Origin: Hymenobacter ruricola
GTDB lineage: Bacteria > Bacteroidota > Bacteroidia > Cytophagales > Hymenobacteraceae
Length of the DNA stretch: 64,000 nt
Direction of reading: 5' to 3'
Assembly (NCBI RefSeq): GCF_015694525.1
Contig: NZ_JADQDM010000004.1
Span: 124,001-188,000 of the forward strand
Position numbers and translations under genes: made by a program. Shown piece by piece: positions 8,479-17,800 of the stretch. Numbering within the stretch: position 1 is the first letter of the stretch; each line of letters starts with the position of its first letter. The notes under the pieces were generated by a model. That model was not told where the DNA came from. It made no database searches and worked only from the letters and a program-made list of their open reading frames with translations.

Positions 8479-9552
8479 ATGAAGCATTTACTGCTCGCCC
8501 TCTGTTTTCTCTTCACGCTGCCTTCATTTGCAGTTCAGCCCGAAACCGGTGCTGCTGAAGCCGCCGAGACCGAAAATTTCGACCCCGGCAAAGTAATCAT
8601 GGAGCACGTGGCCGACGAGCACGAATGGCACTTCGCCACGTTGGGCAACGAGCACACCGGCACCCACGTCACCCTGCCGCTGCCCATCATCGCCTACCAG
8701 CCCAGCAAGGGCGTGTCGGTGTTCTCCTCGAGCCAGTTTCATCACTCGGCCAACGGCACCTACAACGGCCTCAAGATTGAAGAAGGCCACCTCGTGGCTG
8801 AAGACGGCAGCAAGGTCTACGACTTCTCCATCACCAAAAACGTGGCCTCGCTCATCCTGAGCTGCCTCATCCTCATTCTGGTGTTCCGCGCCGTAGCCAG
8901 CGGCTACCGCAAGCGCCACGGCAGTGCCCCCAAAGGCATTCAGTCGTTCCTGGAGCCCGTCGTGATGTTCATCCGCGACGAAGTGGCCAAGAAGAGCATC
9001 GGCCCGAAGTACGAGCGTTACATGCCGTACCTGCTCACCATTTTCTTCTTTATCTGGTTCAACAACCTGCTGGGCCTCACGCCCGGCGCGGCCAATCTGA
9101 GCGGCAACATTACCGTGACGTTCATGCTGGCCGTGGCCACGCTGCTCATCACGCTGTTCAGTTCCAACAAGTACTATTGGTCGCACATCTTCAAGCCCCC
9201 GGGAGTACCGGCCTGGCTGCTGCCCATCATCGTGCCCGTTGAAATCGTCGGCATTTTCATCAAGCCGATTTCGCTGATGGTTCGACTCTTCGCCAACATC
9301 ACGGCCGGTCACATCATCATCCTGAGTTTTATCAGCCTGATTTTCCTCTTCAAGTCGGTGGCTGTGAGCCCGCTGTCGCTCGCCTTCGGCTTGTTCATCA
9401 GCATGCTTGAGCTGCTGGTGGCGCTGTTGCAGGCCTACATCTTCACGCTGCTGTCGGCCATGTACATCGGCGGCGCGGTGGAAGACCACCACGATGCCGA
9501 CTACCAGATGGGCTACGACGACGGTTCGGAAACGACCCACGCCACCCACTAA
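8479..9552 (+). CDS. atpB: F0F1 ATP synthase subunit a
   Basis: Subunit a forms the proton half-channels beside the c-ring. The protein has 357 residues, longer than the 271 of E. coli. It begins with a signal-peptide-like segment (MKHLLLALCFLFTLPSFAV) and an extra ~100-residue periplasmic region before the first core helix, as is common in Bacteroidota. The essential arginine is in LMVRLFANITAGH (Arg269), and later helices contain ISMLELLVALLQAYIFTLL. The C-terminus is His/Asp-rich. It is followed by 92 bases with a pyrimidine-rich run, then atpE. Confidence 0.96.
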   Translation: MKHLLLALCFLFTLPSFAVQPETGAAEAAETENFDPGKVIMEHVADEHEWHFATLGNEHTGTHVTLPLPIIAYQPSKGVSVFSSSQFHHSANGTYNGLKIEEGHLVAEDGSKVYDFSITKNVASLILSCLILILVFRAVASGYRKRHGSAPKGIQSFLEPVVMFIRDEVAKKSIGPKYERYMPYLLTIFFFIWFNNLLGLTPGAANLSGNITVTFMLAVATLLITLFSSNKYYWSHIFKPPGVPAWLLPIIVPVEIVGIFIKPISLMVRLFANITAGHIIILSFISLIFLFKSVAVSPLSLAFGLFISMLELLVALLQAYIFTLLSAMYIGGAVEDHHDADYQMGYDDGSETTHATH

Positions 9553-9644
9553 TTCCCGTTTTTCCTGCGAACCCGCGGCGCTCCCCCCCCCAGTCGTGGT
9601 CTAGCTGATTTTCAATTTTTTTCTTTTTTCTTTTTCCAAGTTCT

Positions 9645-9917
9645 ATGCTTCTCTCTTTGTTCTTGCAGGCTGTGGCCGCAGTAGCCGGCAACGGTAACAA
9701 CCTCGCTGTAATGGGTGCCTGTATCGGTGCTGGTCTGGTAGCCCTCGGCGCTGGTGTTGGTATCGGCCGCATCGGCGGCTCGGCCATGGACGCCATCGGC
9801 CGTCAGCCCGACGCTTCGGGTAAAATCCAGACGGTGATGCTGATTGCCGCTGCTCTTATCGAAGGTCTGGCCCTGTTCGCAGTGGTAGTCTGCCTGCTGG
9901 TGAGCTTCAAACTGTAG
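9645..9917 (+). CDS. atpE: F0F1 ATP synthase subunit c
   Basis: A 90-residue two-helix protein that oligomerises into the rotor ring. The first helix has the Gly-rich packing motif GAGLVALGAGVGIGRIG, the loop is RQPDASGK, and the second helix carries the ion-binding carboxylate in ALIEGLALF (Glu73). Gly, not Ser or Thr, follows the Glu, which argues for protons rather than sodium as the coupling ion. That is an inference from known c-ring signatures. The N-terminal extension MLLSLFLQAVAAVAGNGNN may include a short signal sequence. Confidence 0.97.
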   Translation: MLLSLFLQAVAAVAGNGNNLAVMGACIGAGLVALGAGVGIGRIGGSAMDAIGRQPDASGKIQTVMLIAAALIEGLALFAVVVCLLVSFKL

Positions 9918-9998
9918 AAGTAGCCGCTACAAGTTCGGCAGCCCGCTGGCGCGTCCGCCCCTCGCGGCGCGGCGCGGGCTGCTTGACTTTTGAGCCAC

Positions 9999-10077
9999 TG
10001 GCTAATAGCCGTTAGCTGATAGTTTGTTCAGTTTGGTTAAAAAAGCTAACGGCTAACAGCTATTAGCTAACAGCTTA
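9999..10077. repeat. Heptanucleotide-type inverted repeat in the atpE-atpF gap
   Basis: The words GCTAATAGCCGTTAGCT (10001-10017) and the AGCTAACGGCT...ATTAGC run (10044 onward) are complementary, with one extra 7-base unit (AACAGCT) in the right arm. The right arm itself reads as 7-base steps (GGCTAAC, AGCTATT, AGCTAAC, AGCTTAC). It ends 12 bases before atpF. Confidence 0.65.
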
Positions 10078-10089
10078 CATAACGATACT

Positions 10090-10584
10090 ATGGACTTAAT
10101 CACCCCCCAATTAGGGCTGCTGTTCTGGCAGACGGTCCTGTTCTTACTGCTTCTTTTCATCCTGACCAAGTTCGCCTGGAAGCCCATCATGGCTTCGCTG
10201 CGCGAGCGGGAAGACAGCATCGAAAGCGCCCTGCGCATGGCCGACCAGGCCAAAATTGAGATGCAGCAGCTGAAAGCCGGCAACGAGAAGTTGCTCGCCG
10301 ACGCCCGCCAGGAGCGCGACCGCATGATGCAGGAAGCCACCATCATGGCCAACCAGCATCGCGAGACCGAAAAGGCCCGCGCCACGGAAGAAGCCAACCG
10401 CATCATCACCCAAGCCCGCGAAGCCATCCAGCAGGAGAAAAACGCCGCGCTGGCCGAGGTGAAAAACACCGCCGCCCAACTGTCGGTCGACATCGCCGAG
10501 CGCATTCTGCGCCGCGAGCTGGCCGAGCCCGCTGCCCAAACGCAGCTGGTGGATTCGTATTTGAAAGACGTTAAACTGAACTAG
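10090..10584 (+). CDS. atpF: F0F1 ATP synthase subunit b
   Basis: A 164-residue peripheral-stalk protein that ties the membrane sector to the F1 head. There is one N-terminal membrane helix (about residues 8-27, LLFWQTVLFLLLLFILTKF), the typical KFAWKPIMASLRERED junction, then a long charged coiled coil with many Glu, Lys and Arg residues up to about residue 140. The C-terminal part (LSVDIAERILRREL) resembles the delta-binding region. Length is usual. Stands between hairpin-containing gaps before atpF and after it. Confidence 0.96.
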   Translation: MDLITPQLGLLFWQTVLFLLLLFILTKFAWKPIMASLREREDSIESALRMADQAKIEMQQLKAGNEKLLADARQERDRMMQEATIMANQHRETEKARATEEANRIITQAREAIQQEKNAALAEVKNTAAQLSVDIAERILRRELAEPAAQTQLVDSYLKDVKLN

Positions 10585-10598
10585 TTGCTAGCTTTTCG

Positions 10599-10671
10599 TT
10601 GTCAGTTGTTAGGCTGTGTGCAGCCCTCGTTAACAAGCCTGGCAACTGACAATCAATCAACTGACAACTAA
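10599..10671. repeat. Inverted repeat of TTGTCAGTTG words in the atpF-atpH gap
   Basis: TTGTCAGTTGTTAGGCT (10599-10615) pairs with AGCCTGGCAACTGACAA (10636-10652) with two mismatches. A further copy of the word (CAACTGACAACTAA, 10658-10671) follows, spaced roughly in 7-base steps. It ends nine bases before atpH. Confidence 0.65.
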
Positions 10672-10680
10672 TACTAACCA

Positions 10681-11241
10681 ATGGCTGACCAACGAGTAGC
10701 GGCCCGCTACGCCAAGTCGCTCCTCGACTTGGGCAAGGAGATGGGCACGCTGGATAGCGTGAAAGAGGACATGGACCTGCTGAGCAAGACCATGTCCGAA
10801 AGCCGCGAATTGCGGCTGTTGCTGCGCAACCCGATTGTGAAGCACGACAAGAAGCTGGCCATCCTGAACGCCATCTTCAAAGGCAAGGTGTCGGACATGA
10901 CCATGCGTTTCTTCACCATCCTCACCGAGAAAAACCGGGAGGCGGCGCTGGAAAGCATGGGCACCGAATTCCAGGTGCAGTACAACGCCATGCAGGGCAT
11001 CCAGATGGCGGAAGTGACTTCGGCCACGCCGCTCACGCCGGCTTCGCGCGCGGAGATGGAAAAGCTGGTGACCCAACAAACCGGCCTCACCGAAGTGAAG
11101 CTGACCGAGAAGGTGGACCCCAGCCTGATTGGCGGGTTTATTCTGCGTGTCGGCGACAATCAGATTGACGATTCCGTGCGCACCAGCCTCCGCAAGATGC
11201 GCATCTCTTTGCAAGAAAATTCTTACCAACAACAACTGTAG
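10681..11241 (+). CDS. atpH: F0F1 ATP synthase subunit delta
   Basis: A 186-residue stalk subunit linking the b dimer to the top of F1. The N-terminal helical bundle starts with the family-typical ADQRVAARYAKSLLDLGKEMG. The C-terminal part has LTEKVDPSLIGGFILRVGDNQIDDSVRTSL, here noted only as VDPSLIGGFILRVGD and IDDSVR, which is the hallmark of the family. Length is normal. The stop codon TAG (11239-11241) is the start of a GTAGGGTATAGGG repeat word. Confidence 0.95.
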   Translation: MADQRVAARYAKSLLDLGKEMGTLDSVKEDMDLLSKTMSESRELRLLLRNPIVKHDKKLAILNAIFKGKVSDMTMRFFTILTEKNREAALESMGTEFQVQYNAMQGIQMAEVTSATPLTPASRAEMEKLVTQQTGLTEVKLTEKVDPSLIGGFILRVGDNQIDDSVRTSLRKMRISLQENSYQQQL

Positions 11242-11349
11242 GGTATAGGGCAGAAGGGATAGGGGATAAGCAACCGGTTGCGGCACTAACGTGCTGATTT
11301 GCTGGTTTTCTCCAAGTCCCCGCACCTTATCCCTTGTCCCCTATACCTT
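11238..11349. repeat. Inverted repeat of AGGGGATA-type words in the atpH-atpA gap
   Basis: The left arm (11238-11270) repeats words like AGGGTAT, AGGGAT, AGGGGAT. The right arm (11325-11349) has the complementary words CTTATCC, CTTGTCC, CCTATAC in 7-base steps. The arms can pair imperfectly across a 54-base middle. The left arm includes the atpH stop codon. Confidence 0.65.
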
Positions 11350-11361
11350 ATTCCCAAAACC

Positions 11362-12942
11362 ATGGCAGAAGTACGTCCGGACGAAGTATCCGCAATCCTG
11401 CGGCAGCAGTTGTCCAATTTCAAGTCCGAAGCCGAGCTGGAAGAAGTCGGCACCGTGTTGCAAATCGGCGACGGCGTGGCCCGCATCTACGGACTGAGCA
11501 AGGCCCAGGCGGGCGAATTGATTGAGTTCGAGAACGGCCTGCAAGGTCTCGTGCTCAACCTCGAAGAAGACAACGTGGGTGCTGTACTGCTCGGCGACTA
11601 CTCGGAAATCCGGGAAGGCGCCACAGTGAAACGCACCAACAAAATTGCCTCCATCAAGGTGGGCGAAGGCATCGTGGGCCGCGTGGTGAACACCCTCGGG
11701 CAGCCCATCGACGGCCGTGGGCCTATCACCGGCGAGCTGTACGAGATGCCTTTGGAGCGCAAGGCTCCCGGCGTAATCTACCGTCAGCCGGTGACCGAGC
11801 CGATGCAAACGGGCATCAAGTCGATTGACGCCATGATTCCGATTGGCCGTGGTCAGCGCGAGCTGATTATCGGTGACCGTCAGACTGGTAAGTCGGCCGT
11901 GGCCATCGATACCATCATCAACCAGCGCGAGTTTTACGAAGCCGGCCAGCCGGTGTTCTGCATCTACGTGGCCATCGGCCAGAAGGCTTCGACCATCGCC
12001 CAGGTGGTGCAGTCGCTGACCAAAGGCGGTGCCATGGACTACACCGTGGTGGTAGCTGCTCCGGCCGCCGACCCCGCGCCGCTGCAGTTCTACGCGCCCT
12101 TCACCGGTGCTGCTATCGGTGAGTTCTTTCGCGACACGGGCCGTCCGGCTCTAGTGGTGTATGATGACTTGTCGAAGCAGGCTGTGGCTTACCGCGAGGT
12201 GTCGCTGCTGCTCCGTCGTCCTCCCGGACGCGAGGCTTATCCCGGCGACGTATTCTACCTGCACAGCCGCTTGCTCGAGCGCGCCGCTAAAATCAACTCG
12301 TCGGACGAAATCGCCCGCGACATGAACGACCTGCCCGACAGCATCAAGCACTTGGTGAAAGGCGGCGGCTCGCTGACGGCTTTGCCCCTGATTGAGACGC
12401 AGGCCGGTGACGTATCGGCGTACATCCCGACCAACGTGATTTCTATCACCGACGGCCAGATTTTCCTTGAGACGAACTTGTTCAACTCGGGGGTGCGTCC
12501 GGCCATCAACGTGGGTATTTCGGTGTCGCGCGTGGGTGGTAACGCTCAGATTAAGTCGATGAAGAAGGTATCGGGTACCTTGAAGCTTGACCAGGCCCAG
12601 TTCCGCGAGCTGGAAGCCTTCGCCAAGTTCGGCTCCGACCTCGATGCCTCGACCAAGCTCACCATTGAGCGCGGCCGTCGCAACCTCGAAATCCTGAAGC
12701 AGCCCCAGTTTTCGCCCGTGAAGGTGGAAGACCAAGTGGCCATCATCTACGCCGCCACCAACGGCCTCCTCGATAGTGTGCCGGTTAACCGCGTGCGGGA
12801 GTTCGAGAAGGAGTTCGGCCAGGTGATGAACTCGCGCTACCCCGACGTGCTGAAGGCCCTGAAGGCTGGCAAGCTGGAGGACGCAGGCACCAAGGCCATC
12901 CGCGAGGTAGCCAAGGACGTGTCGGCGAGCTACGCGTCGTAG
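11362..12942 (+). CDS. atpA: F0F1 ATP synthase subunit alpha
   Basis: The non-catalytic nucleotide-binding subunit of the F1 hexamer, 526 residues. The N-terminus [17 protein letters not shown] is typical and fixes the ATG at 11362; the open frame upstream translates the repeat arm. The beta-barrel domain ([14 protein letters not shown]) is followed by the P-loop GDRQTGKS (residues 171-178), the ATP synthase signature [14 protein letters not shown] and a C-terminal helical domain ending KDVSASYAS. All core motifs are intact. The catalytic beta subunit is not encoded nearby, in keeping with the split atp operons of Bacteroidota. Confidence 0.97.
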   Translation: MAEVRPDEVSAILRQQLSNFKSEAELEEVGTVLQIGDGVARIYGLSKAQAGELIEFENGLQGLVLNLEEDNVGAVLLGDYSEIREGATVKRTNKIASIKVGEGIVGRVVNTLGQPIDGRGPITGELYEMPLERKAPGVIYRQPVTEPMQTGIKSIDAMIPIGRGQRELIIGDRQTGKSAVAIDTIINQREFYEAGQPVFCIYVAIGQKASTIAQVVQSLTKGGAMDYTVVVAAPAADPAPLQFYAPFTGAAIGEFFRDTGRPALVVYDDLSKQAVAYREVSLLLRRPPGREAYPGDVFYLHSRLLERAAKINSSDEIARDMNDLPDSIKHLVKGGGSLTALPLIETQAGDVSAYIPTNVISITDGQIFLETNLFNSGVRPAINVGISVSRVGGNAQIKSMKKVSGTLKLDQAQFRELEAFAKFGSDLDASTKLTIERGRRNLEILKQPQFSPVKVEDQVAIIYAATNGLLDSVPVNRVREFEKEFGQVMNSRYPDVLKALKAGKLEDAGTKAIREVAKDVSASYAS

Positions 12943-12957
12943 TAAAAATTAAGTACA

Positions 12958-13048
12958 GAACGTCATGCAGAGCGCAGCGAAGCATCTCGCATGAGTTAGT
13001 AACTCAACGATGCGAGCAAGATGCTTCGCTGCGCTCTGCATGACGTTC
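12958..13048. repeat. REP-like palindrome in the atpA-atpG gap
   Basis: Perfect 30-bp arms at 12958-12987 and 13019-13048, outer word AACGTCATGCAGAGCGCAGC. The middle has a smaller nested stem (CTCGCAT/ATGCGAG). Three other copies of the same design lie at 21148, 52500 and 57595. Confidence 0.85.
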
Positions 13049-13081
13049 AAACGCTTAGTTTATAATAATTAACAAGGATAA

Positions 13082-13966
13082 ATGGCAAGCTTAAAAGAAG
13101 TCCGCAACCGCATTCAGTCGGTGACGAGCACGCAGCAGATTACCAAAGCCATGAAAATGGTGGCGGCGGCCAAGCTGCGTCGTGCCCAGGACAACATCAT
13201 CCGGATGCGGCCTTACGCCCAGCGCCTGAACACCATTCTGGCGAACCTGACGCGCACGGCCGACGCCGACATCGTGAGCGACTACGGCGTGGCCCGCGAG
13301 GTGCGCCGCGTGCTGGTCATTGCCGTGACTTCGGACCGTGGCCTGGCCGGCGCGTTCAACTCGAACGTGTTCAAGGGCGTGAACGCGGCCATTGCCGAGC
13401 GTTATGCTAACCTGCCGGCCGCGAACATTTCGTTCATGGCCATCGGCAAGAAGGCGCACGACTACTATGGTCGCCGGGGCTCTTTGGTGGGCAACTACAC
13501 CCACGTCTTCGCCAAGCTGTCGTTTGAGACGGTGCGCGAGGCCGCCGAAGTGGCCATGGACGGTTTCCGCAACGGCACCTACGACGAGGTGGTGATGGTG
13601 TACAACGAATTCCGCAACGTGGCCACGCAGATTATCCGCACCGAGCAGCTGCTGCCGCTGGTGCCGGCCGCCCAGCCCGCTTCGGCCACGCCGACGGCTA
13701 ATGTGGACTACCTGTTCGAGCCGAACAAGGAGGAAATCGTGCAGACGCTGATTCCGCAGTCCATCAAAATTCAACTCTACAAGGCGGTGTTAGAAAGCAA
13801 CGCTTCGGAGCACGGCGCCCGCATGACGGCCATGGACAAAGCCACCGACAACGCCGGTGAGCTGCTCAAAGCCCTCAAGCTGACCTACAACCGGACGCGT
13901 CAGGCGGCCATCACGACCGAGATTCTTGAAATCGTGGGCGGTGCTGAGGCCTTGGCGGCGGGGTAA
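13082..13966 (+). CDS. atpG: F0F1 ATP synthase subunit gamma
   Basis: The central rotor shaft, 294 residues. The N-terminal helix MASLKEVRNRIQSVTSTQQI...KAMKMVAAAKLRRAQ and the C-terminal helix (MTAMDKATDNAGELLKALKL, then YNRTRQAAITTEILEIVGGAEAL) form the family's antiparallel coiled coil. The middle has the Rossmann-like segment VLVIAVTSDRGLAGAFN. Complete and of normal length. Last gene of the cluster, closed by a terminator 24 bases after the stop. Confidence 0.97.
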   Translation: MASLKEVRNRIQSVTSTQQITKAMKMVAAAKLRRAQDNIIRMRPYAQRLNTILANLTRTADADIVSDYGVAREVRRVLVIAVTSDRGLAGAFNSNVFKGVNAAIAERYANLPAANISFMAIGKKAHDYYGRRGSLVGNYTHVFAKLSFETVREAAEVAMDGFRNGTYDEVVMVYNEFRNVATQIIRTEQLLPLVPAAQPASATPTANVDYLFEPNKEEIVQTLIPQSIKIQLYKAVLESNASEHGARMTAMDKATDNAGELLKALKLTYNRTRQAAITTEILEIVGGAEALAAG

Positions 13967-13990
13967 GGCATCGATTCGGTAAAATTAAAA

Positions 13991-14023
13991 AAAGCCTGTC
14001 TTCCTTGAAGACGGGCTTTTTTG
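13991..14023 (+). terminator. Terminator after atpG
   Basis: Stem AAAGCCTGTCTT (13991-14002) pairs with AAGACGGGCTTT (14008-14019) and is followed by a T-run. It ends the atp cluster. The rest of the gap to 14203 shows no other feature. Confidence 0.9.
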
Positions 14024-14203
14024 TTGAGTTATAGGAAAGGCCGTTAGGCAGCAGATTGCCAGGGGGAAAAGAAATGCAGCAAGCCGAAATGAGGGTGTTC
14101 AACTTATGCTCGCCATACCATATTACAGAGCGCTTGCGTTAGCAGTGCCCTGCGGCCGATGGCCTAAGGAATTATTTTTTATTCTTGTTCCTCCTATTAC
14201 GCT

Positions 14204-14569
14204 ATGCTTACGCTTTCCTCCCCGGAGCCCTTTACCGGGCGACGTCCACTGGCCTTGCTGACATTGCTGGTGTTGTTGGCGGCACCGAAGGTTCGGGCCC
14301 AGGCGTCGGAGCCCCTGGCCGACCTGCACCTATACCCCAACCCTGCCCACATCCGGGCTACCGTGGAAGTGCCCGCGGTGCCCGGCGCCACGCAGGCCAC
14401 GGTCACACTCCTCAATGCGCAGGGCACGGCGGTATTTGAGCAACCCGTGAGCCTGCCGGAAACCGGCGGCACGGCCGAAATACCCCTGCTGGGCCGGGCC
14501 CCCGGCCTCTACCGGGTGCAGGTGCAGGTGGGGGAGGTGCGCACGGCCAGGACTTTGAAAGTGGAATAA
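14204..14569 (+). CDS. Minimal T9SS sorting-domain protein
   Basis: A 121-residue protein made of a signal peptide (hydrophobic stretch about residues 15-32, cleaved near VRAQA) and then only a type A T9SS C-terminal domain: LHLYPNPA, ATVEVP, VTLLNAQGTAVFEQPVSL, GLYRVQVQVG, and the terminal TLKVE. Such domains direct secreted cargo through the T9SS and are normally the last ~80 residues of much larger proteins. Here there is no cargo. It might be a remnant of a longer gene, a fusion partner, or a small surface protein of its own. No promoter is clear (TATTCTTG upstream is one base off the -7 consensus). Upstream of the M36 protease gene. Confidence 0.75.
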   Translation: MLTLSSPEPFTGRRPLALLTLLVLLAAPKVRAQASEPLADLHLYPNPAHIRATVEVPAVPGATQATVTLLNAQGTAVFEQPVSLPETGGTAEIPLLGRAPGLYRVQVQVGEVRTARTLKVE

Positions 14570-14889
14570 ACAAGGAGTGGTTTTGGTGACCCTATTGGCC
14601 TGGGTGGGGTATGCTCATCTTGAGCGAGGCTGCTGGCGGGGTGTTGGGAGAACTGTCGCAATGACAGCACGGGCAACTTTGAAAAAGCGCGATATCGGCT
14701 GGTGCCAACACGCTGATTATGAACGTGTGTAGAGTCGGCGAAATGGGGGTAAATGTGGCCAGACGCCACCGGCTCTAGGAAGCGCTTAGCAATTATCAGG
14801 AAAGCACAGAAACAGTGCTTGTACTATCGCCGGATAAACATAGATTTGTACAAAGTCAGCTTTTTCTTTTCTTAAGCCAACTCCCTTTG
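14570..14889. other. Gap between the CTD-only gene and the M36 protease gene
   Basis: 320 bases without a supported gene. Bases 14610-14670 contain CTCATCTTGAGCGAG and GAACTGTCGCAATGACAG, which resemble worn fragments of the REP-like palindromes in this window. The promoter of the protease gene lies near the end. Nothing else was recognised. Confidence 0.5.
14819..14848 (+). promoter_or_regulatory. Promoter of the M36 protease gene (TTG-N19-TAGATTTG)
   Basis: TTG at 14819-14821, a 19-base spacer, and TAGATTTG at 14841-14848 match the Bacteroidota housekeeping consensus TTG-N(17-20)-TAnnTTTG exactly. Transcription would begin near 14855, about 35 bases before the ATG at 14890. This supports that start over in-frame codons further upstream. 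Confidence 0.7.
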
Positions 14890-17800
14890 ATGAGAAATCT
14901 CTACGCCCATTGTCTGGTAGCCACGGGGCTGCTAGCTGTCGCCTGGCAGCCCGCCAGAGCCCAATCCGAAGCCGCCAGGCAGGCCACCGAGCTGGCCTGG
15001 CAAACCCGCCAGCAGTGGGCCAACTCCGACGTGGCCCAAAAGGACCTGCGCATTTCCAGCGCCCACGCCGAAGCGGCAGGAATCCTCTATGCTTATCCAC
15101 AACAGCTGCAGGACGGCATCCCGGTGTATAACCAAGTCGTTACGCTCGTTTTTAAAGGGGGCAAGCTGGCCAACCATGCGGGCAGCTTTGTGCCGGCTAA
15201 GGCCTTTGCGGGCCTGTCGGCTGTGCCCCAGGTGCCCGCCGCTACGGCCGTAGCCACGGCCATTGCGGCGCTGCCGGGCCACCCCGACGCCCGGCCCGCC
15301 GCCCAGGAAAGCCCCAACGGCCCCGACCAGCAGCAGCGCTTCGCCCCGGCTGGGGTGGCGCGCCGGCCCATTGTGGCCCGCTTGGTGTGGGCCAAGGATA
15401 AAAACCAACGCCCCCACCTGGCCTGGAACGTGAACGTGGACGTACTGGCCTCGGCCGACTGGCTCAACATCCGGGTGGATGCCACCACCGGGCAGGTGCT
15501 GGACCAGGACAACTGGACCGTGAGCGAAAAGGCCGCACACCCGGCTGCGGCGCCCGGGCGCCAGGCCACGGCCAGTGCCCGCCCGCAGGCACCCTTCTTG
15601 CGCCGCCCGAGCGGGGCCAAAGGCATTTTGGCGGTGACGCCGGCCAGCTACATTGTGGTGCCTTTCCCGGGCGAGCGGCCCGACGTGACCACGCCCACCA
15701 CCGAAACCAACCCCTGGCTGCGGGCCGGGGCCGGCAATGCCGCCACTACCCACGGCTGGCACTTCGACGGCACCACCAACTACACCGACACCCGCGGCAA
15801 CAACGTGTGGGCCTACGACGATAGCCTCAAGCAGAACGCGCCGGGCCGCTTGGTTACTTCTACCGGTACGGCCGGCTCGCTGGTGTTCAACGACGTGCCC
15901 AACTTCTCGGCGAAGCCGACGCTGGGCAGAAACCGCCGGGCCGCCACGGTGAACCTGTTTTACTGGAACAACCTGATGCACGACGTGATGTATCAGTACG
16001 GCTTCAACGAAGCCAGCGCCAACTTCCAGACCGACAACATCGGCCGGGGCGGCGTGGGGGCCGACCACGTGCGCGCGGAGGCCCAGGACGGCCTTGGCTT
16101 GAACAATGCCAACTTCAACACCCCGCCCGATGGCACCAGCGGGCGCATGCAGATGTACCTGTTCAACCCCGTCACGAGTAATACCTTGGTGGTGACGGCC
16201 CCGGCGGCCATTGCGAGAACCTACACCATGGCCGAGGGCGCCTTCAGCACCCAAAACCTGCTGGCTAACAAGGGGCCTGTTTCCGGCACCCTGGCGTATT
16301 ATACCGACCCGGGCGCGGGCACACACATTGCCTGCACGTCGCCTTCTTCCACCAGCGTGAGCGGGAAGATTGCGCTCATCTACCGGGGCTCCTGCAACTA
16401 CGTCGTGAAAGTGAAGGCGGCCCAGAACGAGGGCGCCATTGCCGTGGTGATGGTGAACAACGCACCCGGCCCGCCCGTGACGATGGGCGGCACCGACAAC
16501 ACCGTCGTCATTCCGGCCGTGATGGTGTCGCAGGCCGACGGCGCCACCTTGGCGGGACAGCTCAATGCGGGGGCCACCGTGCAGCTCACGCTGAACGCCC
16601 CCCTGCAGCTCGACGGCGACTTTGACAGCGGCATCATGGCCCACGAGTACGGCCACGGCATCAGCAACCGCCTCACCGGCGGCGGCCCCAACGTGAGCTG
16701 CCTGGGCAATGCCGAGCAGGCCGGCGAGGGCTGGAGCGACTTCTTCGCCCTGATGATGACCACCGACTGGACCGCTACGCCCCTCACCGACGGCCCCCGC
16801 GCCCGGCCCATGGGCACCTACGTTCAGGGCCAGGCCACCAGCGGCAGCGGCATCCGGCGCTACCCTTACAGCACCAGCCTGGCCGTGAACCCGCTGACCT
16901 ACGCCGACATGGCCGCCAGCACGGAGGTGCACAACATCGGCGAAATCTGGGCCGCCACGCTCTGGGACATGACCTGGAACATCATCCAGCAGCAAAGCAG
17001 CATCGAGCCCAACCTCTACAACAGCGCCAGCACCGGCGGCAACGCCGTGGCCCTGCAGCTGGTGATGCAAGGCCTGAAAATGCAGCCCTGCGAGCCCGGC
17101 TACCTCGACGGCCGCGACGCCATTCTGGCCGCCGACTCGCTGCTGTACGGCGGGCGCTACCACTGCGCCATCTGGGGGGCCTTTGCCCGCCGGGGCATGG
17201 GCTACAGCGCCCGCGAAGGCTCCTCGAACAGCGCCACCGACCAGACGGCGGCCTATGACCTGCCCGGCGTGCGCCTGCGCCGCCGCAGCACGCCGCTGGT
17301 GGGCAATCAGTTTGCCATCAACCTCGCGGCCACCTGCGAGTGCCAGACCCAGACGCCGGTTACTATTACTGACGAACTGCCGGCCGGCCTGCAATACATC
17401 AGCAGCACGGGCGGCACGCTCAGCGGCAGCACCGTCACCTTCCCGGCCCTGAGCTTCGCGACGGGCCAGCAGCGCAACTTCCAGATTGTGGCCCAAACGG
17501 CGGCCGGTGCGGGCTGCGCCGTGACCATGCCCGTGAACGACGACCGCGAAGCCAACACCGTGGGCGGCTTCACGCCCGCCGTGGTGGCCGGCGGCGCCAG
17601 CAACGCCTGGGCTCCCAGCACAACCCGCGCCCACAGCGGCACCGCCGCTTGGCGCGCCGGCGACCCCGACGCCGCTTCCGACGTCACCCTGACCTCAGCC
17701 GCGTTCACGCCGGGCGCCTTCTCAGTGCTGTCGTTCTACCACTACTTCAACTCGGAAGCGCGGTACGACGGCGGCCTGGTGGCCATTTCGGTGAACAACG

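Noticed and set aside
14570-14889. A tRNA or small RNA in the gap before the protease gene
   Set aside because: No cloverleaf or conserved RNA motif was seen. The gap contains worn REP-like words and a promoter.
14932-17634. 900-codon minus-strand frame opposite the M36 protease
   Set aside because: Same reason: opposite-strand shadow in GC-rich repeats. The plus strand has HEYGH and a promoter.
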